From Chersky-840 sp035532735 (lineage in GTDB: Bacteria > Actinomycetota > Acidimicrobiia > Acidimicrobiales > UBA8190), in the NCBI GenBank assembly GCA_035532735.1, contig DATKQM010000063.1, forward strand, positions 1-64,000: a stretch of DNA of 64,000 bases, given 5' to 3'. The notes below the pieces were generated by a model. That model was not told where the DNA came from, did not search any database, and worked only from the letters and a program-made list of their open reading frames with translations. Of this stretch, positions 25,258-33,921 are shown piece by piece. The translations under genes were made by a program, and so were the position numbers. Each line of letters starts with the position of its first letter. Position 1 is the first letter of the stretch.

Positions 25258-26840
25258 GCCCCAGGCCCGGCTTCGTCCTCGAGGTCGACCGTTCCACCCC
25301 GTCGACGTTGTTCTGGCACGGCGAGGGGTACCGGCTCGAGAAGCTCCCCGTCGGGAGCCGGGTGCTGTACGCGCCCGAGCCTGTCGACGCCTTGGCCGAC
25401 CCGGTGGGTGCGATTCGGCGCGCCCTCGACGAGCCCTTGGGCGATGCCGCTCCTCTGCGGTCGCAGCTGCGGGCGGGCATGCAGCTCACCATCGCCTTCG
25501 ATGACGTGTCGTTACCACTGCCTCCCATGCGGAGCCCCGACATACGTCAACTCGTCATCGAGCAGGTGCTCGAGCTGGCGGCCGAGGCGGGGGTGGACGA
25601 CGTGGTGCTGATCGCGGCATTGGCGTTGCACCGCCGAATGACCGACGCCGAGCTCCGTCACGCGCTGGGCGCCCGGATCTATGACGCCTTCGCGCCCCAC
25701 GGGCTGCTGTGGCAGCACGATGCCGAGGACCCCGAGCAGCTCGTCCACCTGGGGCCCACGGACCAGGGCGAGGACGTCGAGATCAACAAACGCGCCGCGA
25801 CCTCGGACCTCCTCGTCTACGTGAACATCAACCTGGTGGCCATGGACGGGGGCCACAAGTCCGTCGCCACCGGCCTGGCCAGCTACAAGAGCCTCCGCCA
25901 CCACCACAATGCGCACACCATGACCCAGAGTCGGTCCTTCATGGACCAGCACCGGTCCGAGCTGCACTCGTCGAACTGGCGGATGGGCCAGCTCATCGCG
26001 GCATCGGGCGTCAAGGTGTTCCAGATCGAGACCAACCTCAACACCGACACCTTCCCCGAGCAATTCCGGTTCCTCCAGCGTCGGGAGTGGGAGTGGACCA
26101 CGCGCGACCGGGCCGCCTTCCTGGCATCGTCGAAGGCCCTCCAGGCCACACCCGATCGCGTGGCGCGGTCGATCTTCCATTCCATCCGGGCCCCGCACAA
26201 GATGAGCGCGGTGCAGGCGGGTGAGGTCGAAGCCGTGCACGCCCGGACCACCGAGAACGTCTATGCGCAGCAGCTGCTCGAGGTGGACGGCCAGAGCGAC
26301 ATCCTCACCATGGGACTCCCCTACATCTGCCCCTACAACGTCAATTCGATCATGAACCCGATCCTGGTGGCGTGTCTCGGGCTCGGATACTTCTTCAACA
26401 TGTACCGAGGCCAACCGCTGGTACGCGCCGGCGGAGTCGTCATCATGAGCCATCCCACCCCGTGGGCGTTTCACCCCGGTCACCACCCGAGCTACATCGA
26501 CTTCTTCGAGCAGGTGCTCGCCGAGACCACCGACCCGGCCGAGATCGGGAAGTACGAAGAGGCTTACGCCACCGACCCCTGGTACGTCCACCTCTACCGG
26601 ACGGGCAACGCATACCACGGGGTGCACCCGTTCTACATGTGGTACTGGTGCGCTCATGCCCTCGAGCACGTGGGGGCGGTGATCATCGTGGGTGGGGACC
26701 GTGCCGCGGTGCGACGTCTGGGGTTCAAGCCCGCCAGTTCGATGGCCGACGCCTTCGAGATGGCGTCGGACGTGGTGGGGCGCGACCCCTCGATCACGCA
26801 CCTGCATTCTCCGCCGCTCCTCATGGCCGACGTGCGATGA
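25254..26840 (+). CDS. LarA-like (DUF2088) lactate-racemase-fold protein
   Basis: The product has 528 residues and its ATG overlaps the upstream stop (ATGA). The LarA N-domain pattern is seen at residues 78-140: IAFDDVSLPLPP, then GVDDVVLIAALALHRRMTDAEL, with H126 at the place of LarA H108. DGGHKSVATG has K202 where LarA carries its pincer-nucleotide lysine (K184), and RHHHN at 215-219 matches the nickel ligand H200. The histidine ten residues before that lysine in LarA (H174) appears replaced by Ile/Asn (VNINLVAM). LarA is about 425 residues, so this is longer. Racemase or epimerase activity on a lipid-linked hydroxy acid is a guess. Confidence 0.7.
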   Translation: MSPRPGFVLEVDRSTPSTLFWHGEGYRLEKLPVGSRVLYAPEPVDALADPVGAIRRALDEPLGDAAPLRSQLRAGMQLTIAFDDVSLPLPPMRSPDIRQLVIEQVLELAAEAGVDDVVLIAALALHRRMTDAELRHALGARIYDAFAPHGLLWQHDAEDPEQLVHLGPTDQGEDVEINKRAATSDLLVYVNINLVAMDGGHKSVATGLASYKSLRHHHNAHTMTQSRSFMDQHRSELHSSNWRMGQLIAASGVKVFQIETNLNTDTFPEQFRFLQRREWEWTTRDRAAFLASSKALQATPDRVARSIFHSIRAPHKMSAVQAGEVEAVHARTTENVYAQQLLEVDGQSDILTMGLPYICPYNVNSIMNPILVACLGLGYFFNMYRGQPLVRAGGVVIMSHPTPWAFHPGHHPSYIDFFEQVLAETTDPAEIGKYEEAYATDPWYVHLYRTGNAYHGVHPFYMWYWCAHALEHVGAVIIVGGDRAAVRRLGFKPASSMADAFEMASDVVGRDPSITHLHSPPLLMADVR

Positions 26841-26871
26841 CATCTCCGCCAGGATCATCAGGGGGGACGTG

Positions 26872-27807
26872 GTGAGTGGTGTGGAACGTCTGGTGAGACG
26901 TGCTCGCCGGGTGCGCCCCGAGGGATTCCCCTGGGCCGCGCCCACCTGGCCCGTGAGCGTCGACCGAGCCGCACCGCAACGGAACCTGGGCGCGGACTAC
27001 GACACCGGATGGACCCGGCGCTACCCGGCCCGCCTGGTCCGGGCCATGGTCCTCGACAACCTCACCCGTCCGCTCGCCCACATCGTGGCGTCGCCCGAGG
27101 TGCGCGGTGACGAGATCCTCGAGCTCGTCGAGGCACCCGCCATCTACGTGGCGAATCACGCCAGTCATGTCGATACGGGGCTGCTGCTGTCGGTGCTCCC
27201 CAGCCGGGTCCGTCACAAGACCGTCGTGGCCGCCGCCGCCGACCACTTCTTCGACCGGCGCTGGAAGGCACACGTGTGGTCCCTCGTCCTCGCCGCGGTC
27301 CCCATCGAGCGCCACAAGGTCAACCGGAAGTCGGCGCAAGACACCGCGGCGTTGCTACGCGACGGTTGGAACCTCATCATCTACCCCGAGGGCGGCCGGT
27401 CCCATGACGGCTGGTTCCAGGCCATGCGAGGTGGTGCTGCCTATCTGGCCACGCGCACGGGAAGGCCCGTTGTGCCCGTCCACATCGAGGGCACCTATCG
27501 GATCTGGCCCCGGGGCGGCAAGAGGCTTCGCCGGAGCCCGACGCGGATCACCTTCGGGTCACCCATCATGGCGGCCGAGGGCGAGGACGCCCGCCGGCTC
27601 GAGGCACGGATCGACGCCGTCTTCGGAGTCCTGGCCGACGAGTCGCGTTCGGACTGGTGGACGGCCCGCCGGCGGGCCGGGGCAGGAGAGACCCCGTCGC
27701 CCCGGGGGCCCGACGCGTCGCCGTGGCGCCGCGCCTGGGCGCTGGGACCGGACCCTCAGGGTGCCGACGAGGACGACGAGACCCGCTGGGCGCTCAAGCG
27801 CGACTGA
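26872..27807 (+). CDS. PlsC-type acyltransferase
   Basis: The product has about 311 residues from a GTG at 26872, with AGGGGGG a few bases before it; a GTG at 26869 is also possible. The acyltransferase motifs are NHASHVDTG (HX4D, about residue 99), a middle motif around AAVPIERHKVNRKS, IIYPEGGRSHDG, and PVVPVHIEG. The N-terminal 80 residues and the Arg-rich C-terminus are variable. It probably esterifies a hydroxyl using acyl-CoA or acyl-ACP, for instance an alcohol produced by the upstream genes or a glycerol phosphate. It lies 31 bases after the LarA-like gene. Confidence 0.85.
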   Translation: MSGVERLVRRARRVRPEGFPWAAPTWPVSVDRAAPQRNLGADYDTGWTRRYPARLVRAMVLDNLTRPLAHIVASPEVRGDEILELVEAPAIYVANHASHVDTGLLLSVLPSRVRHKTVVAAAADHFFDRRWKAHVWSLVLAAVPIERHKVNRKSAQDTAALLRDGWNLIIYPEGGRSHDGWFQAMRGGAAYLATRTGRPVVPVHIEGTYRIWPRGGKRLRRSPTRITFGSPIMAAEGEDARRLEARIDAVFGVLADESRSDWWTARRRAGAGETPSPRGPDASPWRRAWALGPDPQGADEDDETRWALKRD

Positions 27808-27835
27808 CCCGATTGACTTGAATGGAGACAAGGCC

Positions 27836-28336
27836 ATGACCACCCACGGAAGCGACATCGACCGGAGTGCGGAGTGGGAGGCCATGAAGGCCCGCCACCT
27901 CAGGCCTTTAGGTGAGAGACCGGCGTCGACAGCCCGGGGCCTGCACCATTTCGCCCTGTTGTGCAGCGATGTCGAGCGGACCATCGCGTTCTACCAGGAC
28001 CTCCTCGAGTTCCCCCTGGCCGAGCTGTTCGAGAACCGGGACTACCGGGGATCGACCCACTTCTTCTTCGACGTCGGCCACGGCAACTACCTTGCCTACT
28101 TCGACTTCCCCGGACTTGACCTCGGGGAGTACCGCGAGGTGCTCGGGGGCCTGCATCACATCGCCATCTCCGTCAGTCCCGAACAGTGGGAACGGCTCGT
28201 GGCCAAGCTCGAAGCAGCCGGCGTCGAGACCCACATCGTCCATGGGACCTCGGTCTACTTCGCCGGCCCCGACGGCGAGCGCCTGGAGCTGCTTTCCTAC
28301 CCGCTCAACGACATGTACGGGACCGTCGTCGGCTGA
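27836..28336 (+). CDS. VOC-superfamily (glyoxalase-like) protein
   Basis: The product has 166 residues with GGAG nine bases before the ATG. It contains two paired half-modules: GLHHFALLCSDVERTIAFYQ near residue 40 and GLHHIAISVSPEQWERLVAKL near 103. Putative metal ligands are His in LHHFALL, His in LHHIAI and Glu in GERLELLSYP. The family covers dioxygenases, epimerases, isomerases and glutathione or fosfomycin enzymes, so no reaction is assigned. It is the last gene of the TetR-linked operon, 28 bases downstream of the acyltransferase. Confidence 0.75.
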   Translation: MTTHGSDIDRSAEWEAMKARHLRPLGERPASTARGLHHFALLCSDVERTIAFYQDLLEFPLAELFENRDYRGSTHFFFDVGHGNYLAYFDFPGLDLGEYREVLGGLHHIAISVSPEQWERLVAKLEAAGVETHIVHGTSVYFAGPDGERLELLSYPLNDMYGTVVG

Positions 28337-28345
28337 GTCACGGGC

Positions 28346-28657
28346 TTAGTACGAATTTTCCTCTACCACGGTGAGGTCGACGAACTCCGGCGGACCTTCG
28401 AAAATCTCGGCCATCGTGGCCCGAGCCGCGCTCAGACTCTCCGTGCGCCGCGAATCCTCCTCGCGCTGGCGCGCCTTTTCCTCATTCTCGAAGACGACCA
28501 TGTGGTAGATCCGGCTCGGATCGTTCTGGTCGCGGAAGGCCGTCGTGCGCAAGAGGCCCGAGCCCGGCTGTTCGGTGGCACGCAACTCCTCGTAGAGGCG
28601 CGGCAACTCCGAATCCTTCCCCGGCTTGAGGCGCATCATGATCAGTTGTGCCCACAT
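28346..28657 (-). CDS. Dimeric alpha/beta-barrel protein (ABM / monooxygenase-like)
   Basis: The product has 103 residues starting MWAQLIMMRLKPGKD, with ACGGAGGG six bases upstream. The strand-helix pattern RLKPGKDSELPRLYEEL, LLRTTAFRDQND, IYHMVVFENEEKAR is that of antibiotic-biosynthesis-monooxygenase-like and related ferredoxin-like dimers. It is convergent with the VOC gene, 9 bases apart, and is the first of three similar-sized genes in a row on this strand. The function is unknown. Confidence 0.65.
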   Translation of the reverse strand: MWAQLIMMRLKPGKDSELPRLYEELRATEQPGSGLLRTTAFRDQNDPSRIYHMVVFENEEKARQREEDSRRTESLSAARATMAEIFEGPPEFVDLTVVEENSY

Positions 28658-28780
28658 TCGAAACCCTCCGTTCGTGATCGGAGGTGTGAGCCTAGTTGTC
28701 GTGGCCTGGACACGGCGATGGCCCCACCCTGGCAGGGCCATCGCCGGAGTGTTTGGATCTTGTCGCAACGACTCGCCGAG

Positions 28781-29417
28781 TCAGACAGGGATCTCCGAGT
28801 AGACGGCGCTGAAGACGTGAGCCACCGGGGTGTCGGTCCCGAATGACTCGAGAGCGATACTCCGGCCCTCGGCTTCGGTCTCCCACGCATCGGCGCCCTT
28901 CCCCCAGGCACGGAGGGTCGGGAACTCCCATGAGGTGAGAAGCGTGCCCGTCCCGAGACCGGCGTGGCCCAGTTGGAAGCTGCGGGCGTTGGTCGCACCG
29001 TGGGCTTCGACGAAGTTGCACACCCGACGCCCGAGCGCCATGACATCGTCCAACCGTCCCGGCAGGGCCCGGCTGGCGTGGACCTCGACCACCGTGCCCC
29101 GAGAGGGATCTCGGCGGCGAGGGTCTGCTGCTCGATGACGATCGGGCTGTCCTTGGCGCGCAGCCGCGCCAAGAGTGCTTGCATCTCGCCGTCGAGCGCC
29201 ACCGCCTCGCCGTACTCCGCATAGGCCTCATGGGAGGGATGCTCGGTAGCAAAGATGACCGTGCCGGCCGACTCACCGGCCGGACCGGCGAGCAAGACCC
29301 CGGCCCCGGTACTCCGAGGCGCTCGTGCAGCTTCACGGCCTCGCCGTTCAACGACAGGAAGTCTTCGAAGCGACCTGGTTGCACTCGGCTGATGATGGAT
29401 TGCTGGATTGTTGCCAT
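28781..29417 (-). pseudogene. Two-module dimeric alpha/beta-barrel protein, broken by two frameshifts
   Basis: The gene starts MATIQQSIISRV at 29417 after GGGAGGAG. Its frame continues to VKLHERLG, then must move by one base (run CCGGGGCCGGGG near 29300) to read LLAGPAGESAGTVIFATEHP. It moves again near 29098 (run CGGGG) to reach TVVEVHASRALPGRLDDV and the stop at 28781. Read through, it gives about 210 residues with two ABM-like halves. Both breaks are in G/C runs, so sequence error is as possible as real decay. The protein is otherwise well preserved. Confidence 0.6.
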
Positions 29418-29824
29418 GCGACACTCCTCCCTGGTCCGCGAGCCGACTGGTCCCCCGGAGCGTCGGGGCACACTCCCCCGGGAACAGGAACTCGCCGATA
29501 CGCGCACCCCCGTCGGGCGCTCCGGTGGATCTTTGTCGCACCTCCCACCCGTCTCCACCGGTCGACCAATGTCACTGATGCCTGCCACGATGTCGGGCAG
29601 CTCCTGCCATCGGGGCGCGCCACTCGCTCGCGCTGACGTACTTGACGACGCCGGTCCACGTCGATGACAAATTCGATTTCGTGGCTGTCTTGGCCTTTGC
29701 CGGCTTTGCTTCTGCCCGTCGCTACGTCGAACACCCGCCGTATCAGACCTAATCCGTGATCACGCCAGCCAGGTGATCGGACAGCGTGTCGTCGTGCAAC
29801 ACGAAGGCCGAGGCTGCGTCGTCG
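29418..29824. other. Spacer without a recognisable gene
   Basis: About 400 bases separate the two barrel-protein genes. The open frames here have no motif or good start, and the base composition is somewhat less GC-rich near 29700-29760. It may hold the promoter of the frameshifted gene at 29417. Confidence 0.4.
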
Positions 29825-30103
29825 TTACGGCTGCCACGTCTCGTAGACCGGGAATTCCTCGACCTCGGGGGGACCTGGCATGGTGACGCCGGCCGCGGCG
29901 ACGGCCTGCTGGACCCGAGGCGCGGAGGCGTCGTAGTCCTGGCGCGACTCCCAGAAGTCGATCACACACCAGCCTCCGTCCATCGGTGCTGACGAGTGGA
30001 AGATGAGGCCTTTCGCCGGTTCGCCGGCCATCACGTGCTTGTGCACAGCATCGAATTCGTCTTGGGTGACACCGGCAAGCTTGGTGTGGATCCGAACCGT
30101 CAT
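29825..30103 (-). CDS. Small dimeric alpha/beta-barrel protein
   Basis: The product has 92 residues from the ATG at 30103 (MTVRIHTKLAG), with AGGAGAGGGG upstream. The pattern is a first strand, helix TQDEFDAVHKHVMA, GLIFHSSAPMDGGWCVIDFWES with the strand and turn of ABM-like proteins, then DYDASAPRVQQAVAAAG. It resembles hypothetical proteins annotated as having an ABM or ferredoxin-like fold. It is the third such gene between 28.3 and 30.1 kb. Confidence 0.6.
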   Translation of the reverse strand: MTVRIHTKLAGVTQDEFDAVHKHVMAGEPAKGLIFHSSAPMDGGWCVIDFWESRQDYDASAPRVQQAVAAAGVTMPGPPEVEEFPVYETWQP

Positions 30104-30185
30104 AATGGGCGCCCCTCTCCTGGTTGCGTCGTCGAACGGTAGAGCGAAGGCGCGATGACCGCACACCCACCTTTGCCACGCGGCG

Positions 30186-32402
30186 CTACGACCGGCGCAC
30201 CTTCACGAGGTCTCTCATGCGGCGGACGGCGTCGGCGGGCGCCGCGGTGGCCTGGCGCCAACCCCGGGCCCCCACCGCTTCGAGGCGTTGGGTTCGGAGG
30301 GCTCGCTCCTCCACGTCGGCCAGCGGGGCGGGGACGGATCCCGTCGCCCAGGCCAGGAGCAGGTCGGCGAGGCTGGGATTGCGAGCCAATGCCGGGCCGT
30401 GCGCGTAGGTGCCCAGGACCCGACCGGCGCGCGCCCCCTCGGTGCCGTCACCGCCACCGTTGCCGACTCCTGACAACAGGCGCGCCAGCGGACGCGCGGC
30501 CACACCGACGCTCGTCACCGCAGCATGGTTCTCGAACCCGGTCAAGGTCTCGAGCACGACGGGGTCCGGAGTCCCGTTTCCGAGGCCATGGCGGATCGGC
30601 GCGGCGCAAAGCTCCCCCACGGCGCGCCGCCCCGTGCCCTTCACCGTGACGACGTCGAGCAGTCCCACGCCGGGATGGAGCCTTCCGTCGGCACCGGGGA
30701 ACGACTGCCCGATCACCTGGTAGCCGGCGCACACTGCGAAGACGACCGCTCCGCCGTCGACGGCACCGGCGATCACACCGTCGCGCAAACGTTGAGCCGA
30801 CTCCACCTGGGGGCCGTCCTCGCCACCGCCGAGGCAGTAGATGTCGGCGCCGGCCGGCAAGGGCGCGTCCGATAGAGCGTGGATGAGCTCCACAGGCATG
30901 TCGCGCCACACGGCCCGGCCGGCCAACACCTGACCGTTGCCTCCGTCGCCGTAGGTGCCGAGCAGATCGGGGTGCACCACCACGACCCGCAACGCCGAAG
31001 GGCCCGACGACCGGGCCCGCGGGCGAGGCCGTGCCTTGGCCTGTTCGCCCACCACGGTGATGTTCACGGGCATCCCGGGAGCCGGCAACGGGGCGAGACC
31101 CGCAGCCCCGCCGACTCCCGTCGAGGAGCCTGAGCCCGCGGTCTGTGTTGGAGGCGCGCCGTGGGCGAGGTGGCGCCGAAGTGTCTGGAAGGCCGTGTAG
31201 TTGCCGACGTACTGGACGGTGGGCGAAGCCGCGGCGCGCAGCGCGTCGAGATCGTCGGGAACCGTGATGTGGGCCACGCCGCCGTGGCGCAGTCGCACCG
31301 CCAGGTCGCGACACCGCTCCCCCGTGGCCACCACCAACCTCCCTCCCAAGCGTTCGAAGGGCACATCCCACAACCACGAGGGGTCATGGCCGTCGGCGAC
31401 GCGGGCGTTGATGCCGATCACGACCGGGTCCGTACCCCCCTCGAGCAAGTCGAGGAGCTCGGTCCATCCCGCCGGATTCTTGGCCAGGAGGAGCCGAACA
31501 CTCGTCTCGCCCCATGCCACGGTGGCGAACCTTCCTTCGACGTCGGCCACCCGAGCCATCGCCCCCAGTGCGGTGGCCTCGTCGACGCCGAGTACACCCG
31601 CCGCCACGGCCGCAATGGCGGCGTTGGCGAGGTTGCACCGCCCGGGGAGCAGAAGCTGTATCGGAAGGCGACGACCGTCGGGGCAGACGAGCAGGTCCCC
31701 GCGGAGCTCGACGTCGGGCACAGGACGTCGGAATCCGCACGAGCACGACCAGTCGCCGTCGGAGAAGCTGATCCGGCCCGAGCACGCCGGGCAACCGACG
31801 GCGTCGTGGTGCCAGAGCTGGCCCGCTGCCACCCACACGACCTTGGAGACACCCCGGGCTCCCCACACGACGAGCGGGTCATCGGCGTTGGCGACGACGG
31901 TGGTCCCTTTCGACGCGCTCAGGGCGCTCTGCCAGCGGGCCGCCACCATTCGCACCTCGCTCACCCGGTCGAGTTGATCGCGCGACAGGTTGAGCAGGGC
32001 CACCACCTCGGGTTGCACCGCTTGCGCGACCACACCGAGATAGCCCTCATCGACTTCGAGCACGGCCGGCACCCCCGGTGCGGCTGACGCCAAAGCCACA
32101 GCCAATCCGGGGGGAAGGTTGGCGCCCGCCGACGATGTCGCCACCCCGGGCGCGCCGCCGAGCGCGGCCCCCAACAAGCGCGTCGTCGTGGTCTTGCCGT
32201 TGGTCCCCGTCACGAGCGCGACCTGGCGCCCCGTCGCCAGGGAGCCGAGCAGATCAGGAGCGATCAACAGCCCGATGCGCCCACCGATGACCGACCCGCC
32301 CCCGAGGTGCAACCGCCGCGACGCCGCGCTCACCGCGGTCGAAGCCCGGCCGGCCAGGCGTGCCCGCACCGGCAATGTGCCGTCGGCGGGCGGTGACGTC
32401 AC
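30186..32402 (-). CDS. MurT-GatD fusion: lipid II isoglutaminyl synthase
   Basis: This single 738-residue frame holds both subunits of the complex that amidates D-Glu of lipid II to D-isoglutamine. Residues about 1-412 are MurT: Mur-ligase ATP loop VTGTNGKTTTTR (about 65), a four-cysteine ribbon CPAC...CSCG (about 203-222), and WLWDVPFE with the Asp that completes the triad (about 345). A Gly/Ser/Pro/Arg linker spans about 413-468. Residues about 470-738 are GatD: VVVVHPDLLGTYGDGGNG, VVFAVCAGYQVIG with Cys near 556, and YAHGPALARNPSLADLLL with His near 667. No stop separates the halves. The GTG start overlaps the upstream stop (GTGA). In Staphylococcus and Streptococcus these are two genes. 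Confidence 0.88.
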   Translation of the reverse strand: MTSPPADGTLPVRARLAGRASTAVSAASRRLHLGGGSVIGGRIGLLIAPDLLGSLATGRQVALVTGTNGKTTTTRLLGAALGGAPGVATSSAGANLPPGLAVALASAAPGVPAVLEVDEGYLGVVAQAVQPEVVALLNLSRDQLDRVSEVRMVAARWQSALSASKGTTVVANADDPLVVWGARGVSKVVWVAAGQLWHHDAVGCPACSGRISFSDGDWSCSCGFRRPVPDVELRGDLLVCPDGRRLPIQLLLPGRCNLANAAIAAVAAGVLGVDEATALGAMARVADVEGRFATVAWGETSVRLLLAKNPAGWTELLDLLEGGTDPVVIGINARVADGHDPSWLWDVPFERLGGRLVVATGERCRDLAVRLRHGGVAHITVPDDLDALRAAASPTVQYVGNYTAFQTLRRHLAHGAPPTQTAGSGSSTGVGGAAGLAPLPAPGMPVNITVVGEQAKARPRPRARSSGPSALRVVVVHPDLLGTYGDGGNGQVLAGRAVWRDMPVELIHALSDAPLPAGADIYCLGGGEDGPQVESAQRLRDGVIAGAVDGGAVVFAVCAGYQVIGQSFPGADGRLHPGVGLLDVVTVKGTGRRAVGELCAAPIRHGLGNGTPDPVVLETLTGFENHAAVTSVGVAARPLARLLSGVGNGGGDGTEGARAGRVLGTYAHGPALARNPSLADLLLAWATGSVPAPLADVEERALRTQRLEAVGARGWRQATAAPADAVRRMRDLVKVRRS

Positions 32403-33865
32403 GTGTCGGTGTGATCCGGCGGGAAGGTCCGCGCCAATTCCTCGGCCGTGGGCTCGTGTTGACGCTGGGACTCGGCGGGCAGCTGGGTCATGATCGCCGC
32501 CATGATGGCCTCGGTGTCCGCGGCGGCGTCGGAGAGCCCGAGGTGCACGGGCTTGCCCACCCGGACGCGCACAGGCGGAGGGTGCAGCAAGTTGGCGACG
32601 TCGGGAACCCGGGCCGAGCGGGGCCATACGGCTTCGGTTCCCCACACACCGACAGGAAGCACCGGCGCGCCGGTCATGGCAGCCAATCGGGCCGTCCCGG
32701 TCTTGCCCTCCAACACCGGATCGAAGAACTTCTTGCCGCGCGGGATCGTCCCCTGGGGAAGGATCACGACGACCTCGCCCGCCTCGAGGGCACGGCGCGC
32801 TTCTCGCAAGGGAGTGTCGGAGCGGCTGCCCCGGTCCACCGGTATCCCGCCCAGGGCGCGCGCCAGCTGGCCGACCACCGGCGCGTCGAACAACTCGCGC
32901 TTGGCCAGGAACCGCACGGGCCTCCCCAACCGGGCCGCCACCATGGCCAGGGCCACGACGTCGAAGTAGCTGCGGTGATTGGCGGCCAAGATGACCGGCC
33001 CGCGCCTCGGCACGCGCGCCACCCCGTCGATGTCGAACCGGGCGTAGGGGAACATGGCCGGGCGCACCAGCGGTCGAATCACGTCGTAGGGCTCGAGCCC
33101 TCCCACCTTGGGCACTCCGGGGGGCCGGTCCCAATGCTCCACGGGCCACCGCCGCAGGCGGGCCACCGCATGCAGACGCCGGTCGGGGTTGACCGCATGG
33201 GGACGGCCCACCGCGCCGAGCAGGGGAAGGTCGAAGACACTGTCGGAGTAGGCGTGGCTGGCAGCCATGTCGATGCTCGCCTCCCGGGCCCATCGCCGTA
33301 CCGCGGCGAGCTTGCCCGTGGACCACACGAAGTCTCCCTCGATGCCACCGGTGTAGTGCCCGTCTTCGCGCCCGTACCTGGTGGCGAGCACATGGTCGAA
33401 GCCGAGCATGCCGGCGAATGGGGTCACGAGATCCGCAGGCGTGGTCGTCGTGAGCACGATGAGGTGGCCCGCCTCGCGATGTTCGGCCAGCACCCCCGGG
33501 GCGAAGGGCTGGACCAGCTCGACCAGCTCCGGTGCGGCCAGCTCCCCGGCTCGGCACACTGCCTCGACGGGCCATCCTTTGGTGAAGCGAGGTGCCAACC
33601 GGACCATGGCCATGAAGGCGAGGCTCTCGCCCATGAGGTCGTAGAACCCGTAGAACAGACGCTCGCCGGGGAGGGACCGACGACCCTCGAAGAGGCCCTC
33701 GGCGTGCATGGCGGCACTCAGGACGAGACCGCTCGCCCCGCGCAGCAGGGTCCGGTCCAGGTCCACGAACACCGCGACCCGAGACTGCGGCGCGTCGTGC
33801 CCGGAGCCGTTGCCGTTGTGCAGGTGCGTCTTTGGCGAGCGGGCCGTCACCATGGCGCAGACCAT
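32399..33865 (-). CDS. HAD-IB hydrolase fused to 1-acylglycerol-3-phosphate acyltransferase
   Basis: The product has 488 residues from the ATG at 33865, which has GAGGTGG eight bases upstream; an ATG at 33853 lacks a site. The first half is a HAD-IB domain: motif I FVDLDRTLL (about residue 30), IVLTTTTPADLV, and motif IV HAYSDSVFDLPLL. The second half is a PlsC-type acyltransferase: NHRSYFDVVALA (HX4D), GGIPVDRGSRSD, LPQGTIPRG and GAPVLPVGVWG. Such fusions occur in actinobacteria, including mycobacteria, and may make and trim phosphatidate. Its stop overlaps the murT-gatD start. Confidence 0.88.
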   Translation of the reverse strand: MVCAMVTARSPKTHLHNGNGSGHDAPQSRVAVFVDLDRTLLRGASGLVLSAAMHAEGLFEGRRSLPGERLFYGFYDLMGESLAFMAMVRLAPRFTKGWPVEAVCRAGELAAPELVELVQPFAPGVLAEHREAGHLIVLTTTTPADLVTPFAGMLGFDHVLATRYGREDGHYTGGIEGDFVWSTGKLAAVRRWAREASIDMAASHAYSDSVFDLPLLGAVGRPHAVNPDRRLHAVARLRRWPVEHWDRPPGVPKVGGLEPYDVIRPLVRPAMFPYARFDIDGVARVPRRGPVILAANHRSYFDVVALAMVAARLGRPVRFLAKRELFDAPVVGQLARALGGIPVDRGSRSDTPLREARRALEAGEVVVILPQGTIPRGKKFFDPVLEGKTGTARLAAMTGAPVLPVGVWGTEAVWPRSARVPDVANLLHPPPVRVRVGKPVHLGLSDAAADTEAIMAAIMTQLPAESQRQHEPTAEELARTFPPDHTDT

Positions 33866-33921
33866 ACCGCCGTCCACCTCGTCACCTGCCGTAGGGTGCC
33901 TGCCACCAGGGCCTTGACGCG

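Noticed and set aside
32403..33575. Long minus-strand open frame extending the MurT-GatD gene by about 390 codons upstream
   Set aside because: It lies over the HAD-acyltransferase gene in another frame, is Arg/Gly/Pro-rich and has no motif. The GTG at 32402 with a GTGA overlap is the natural start.
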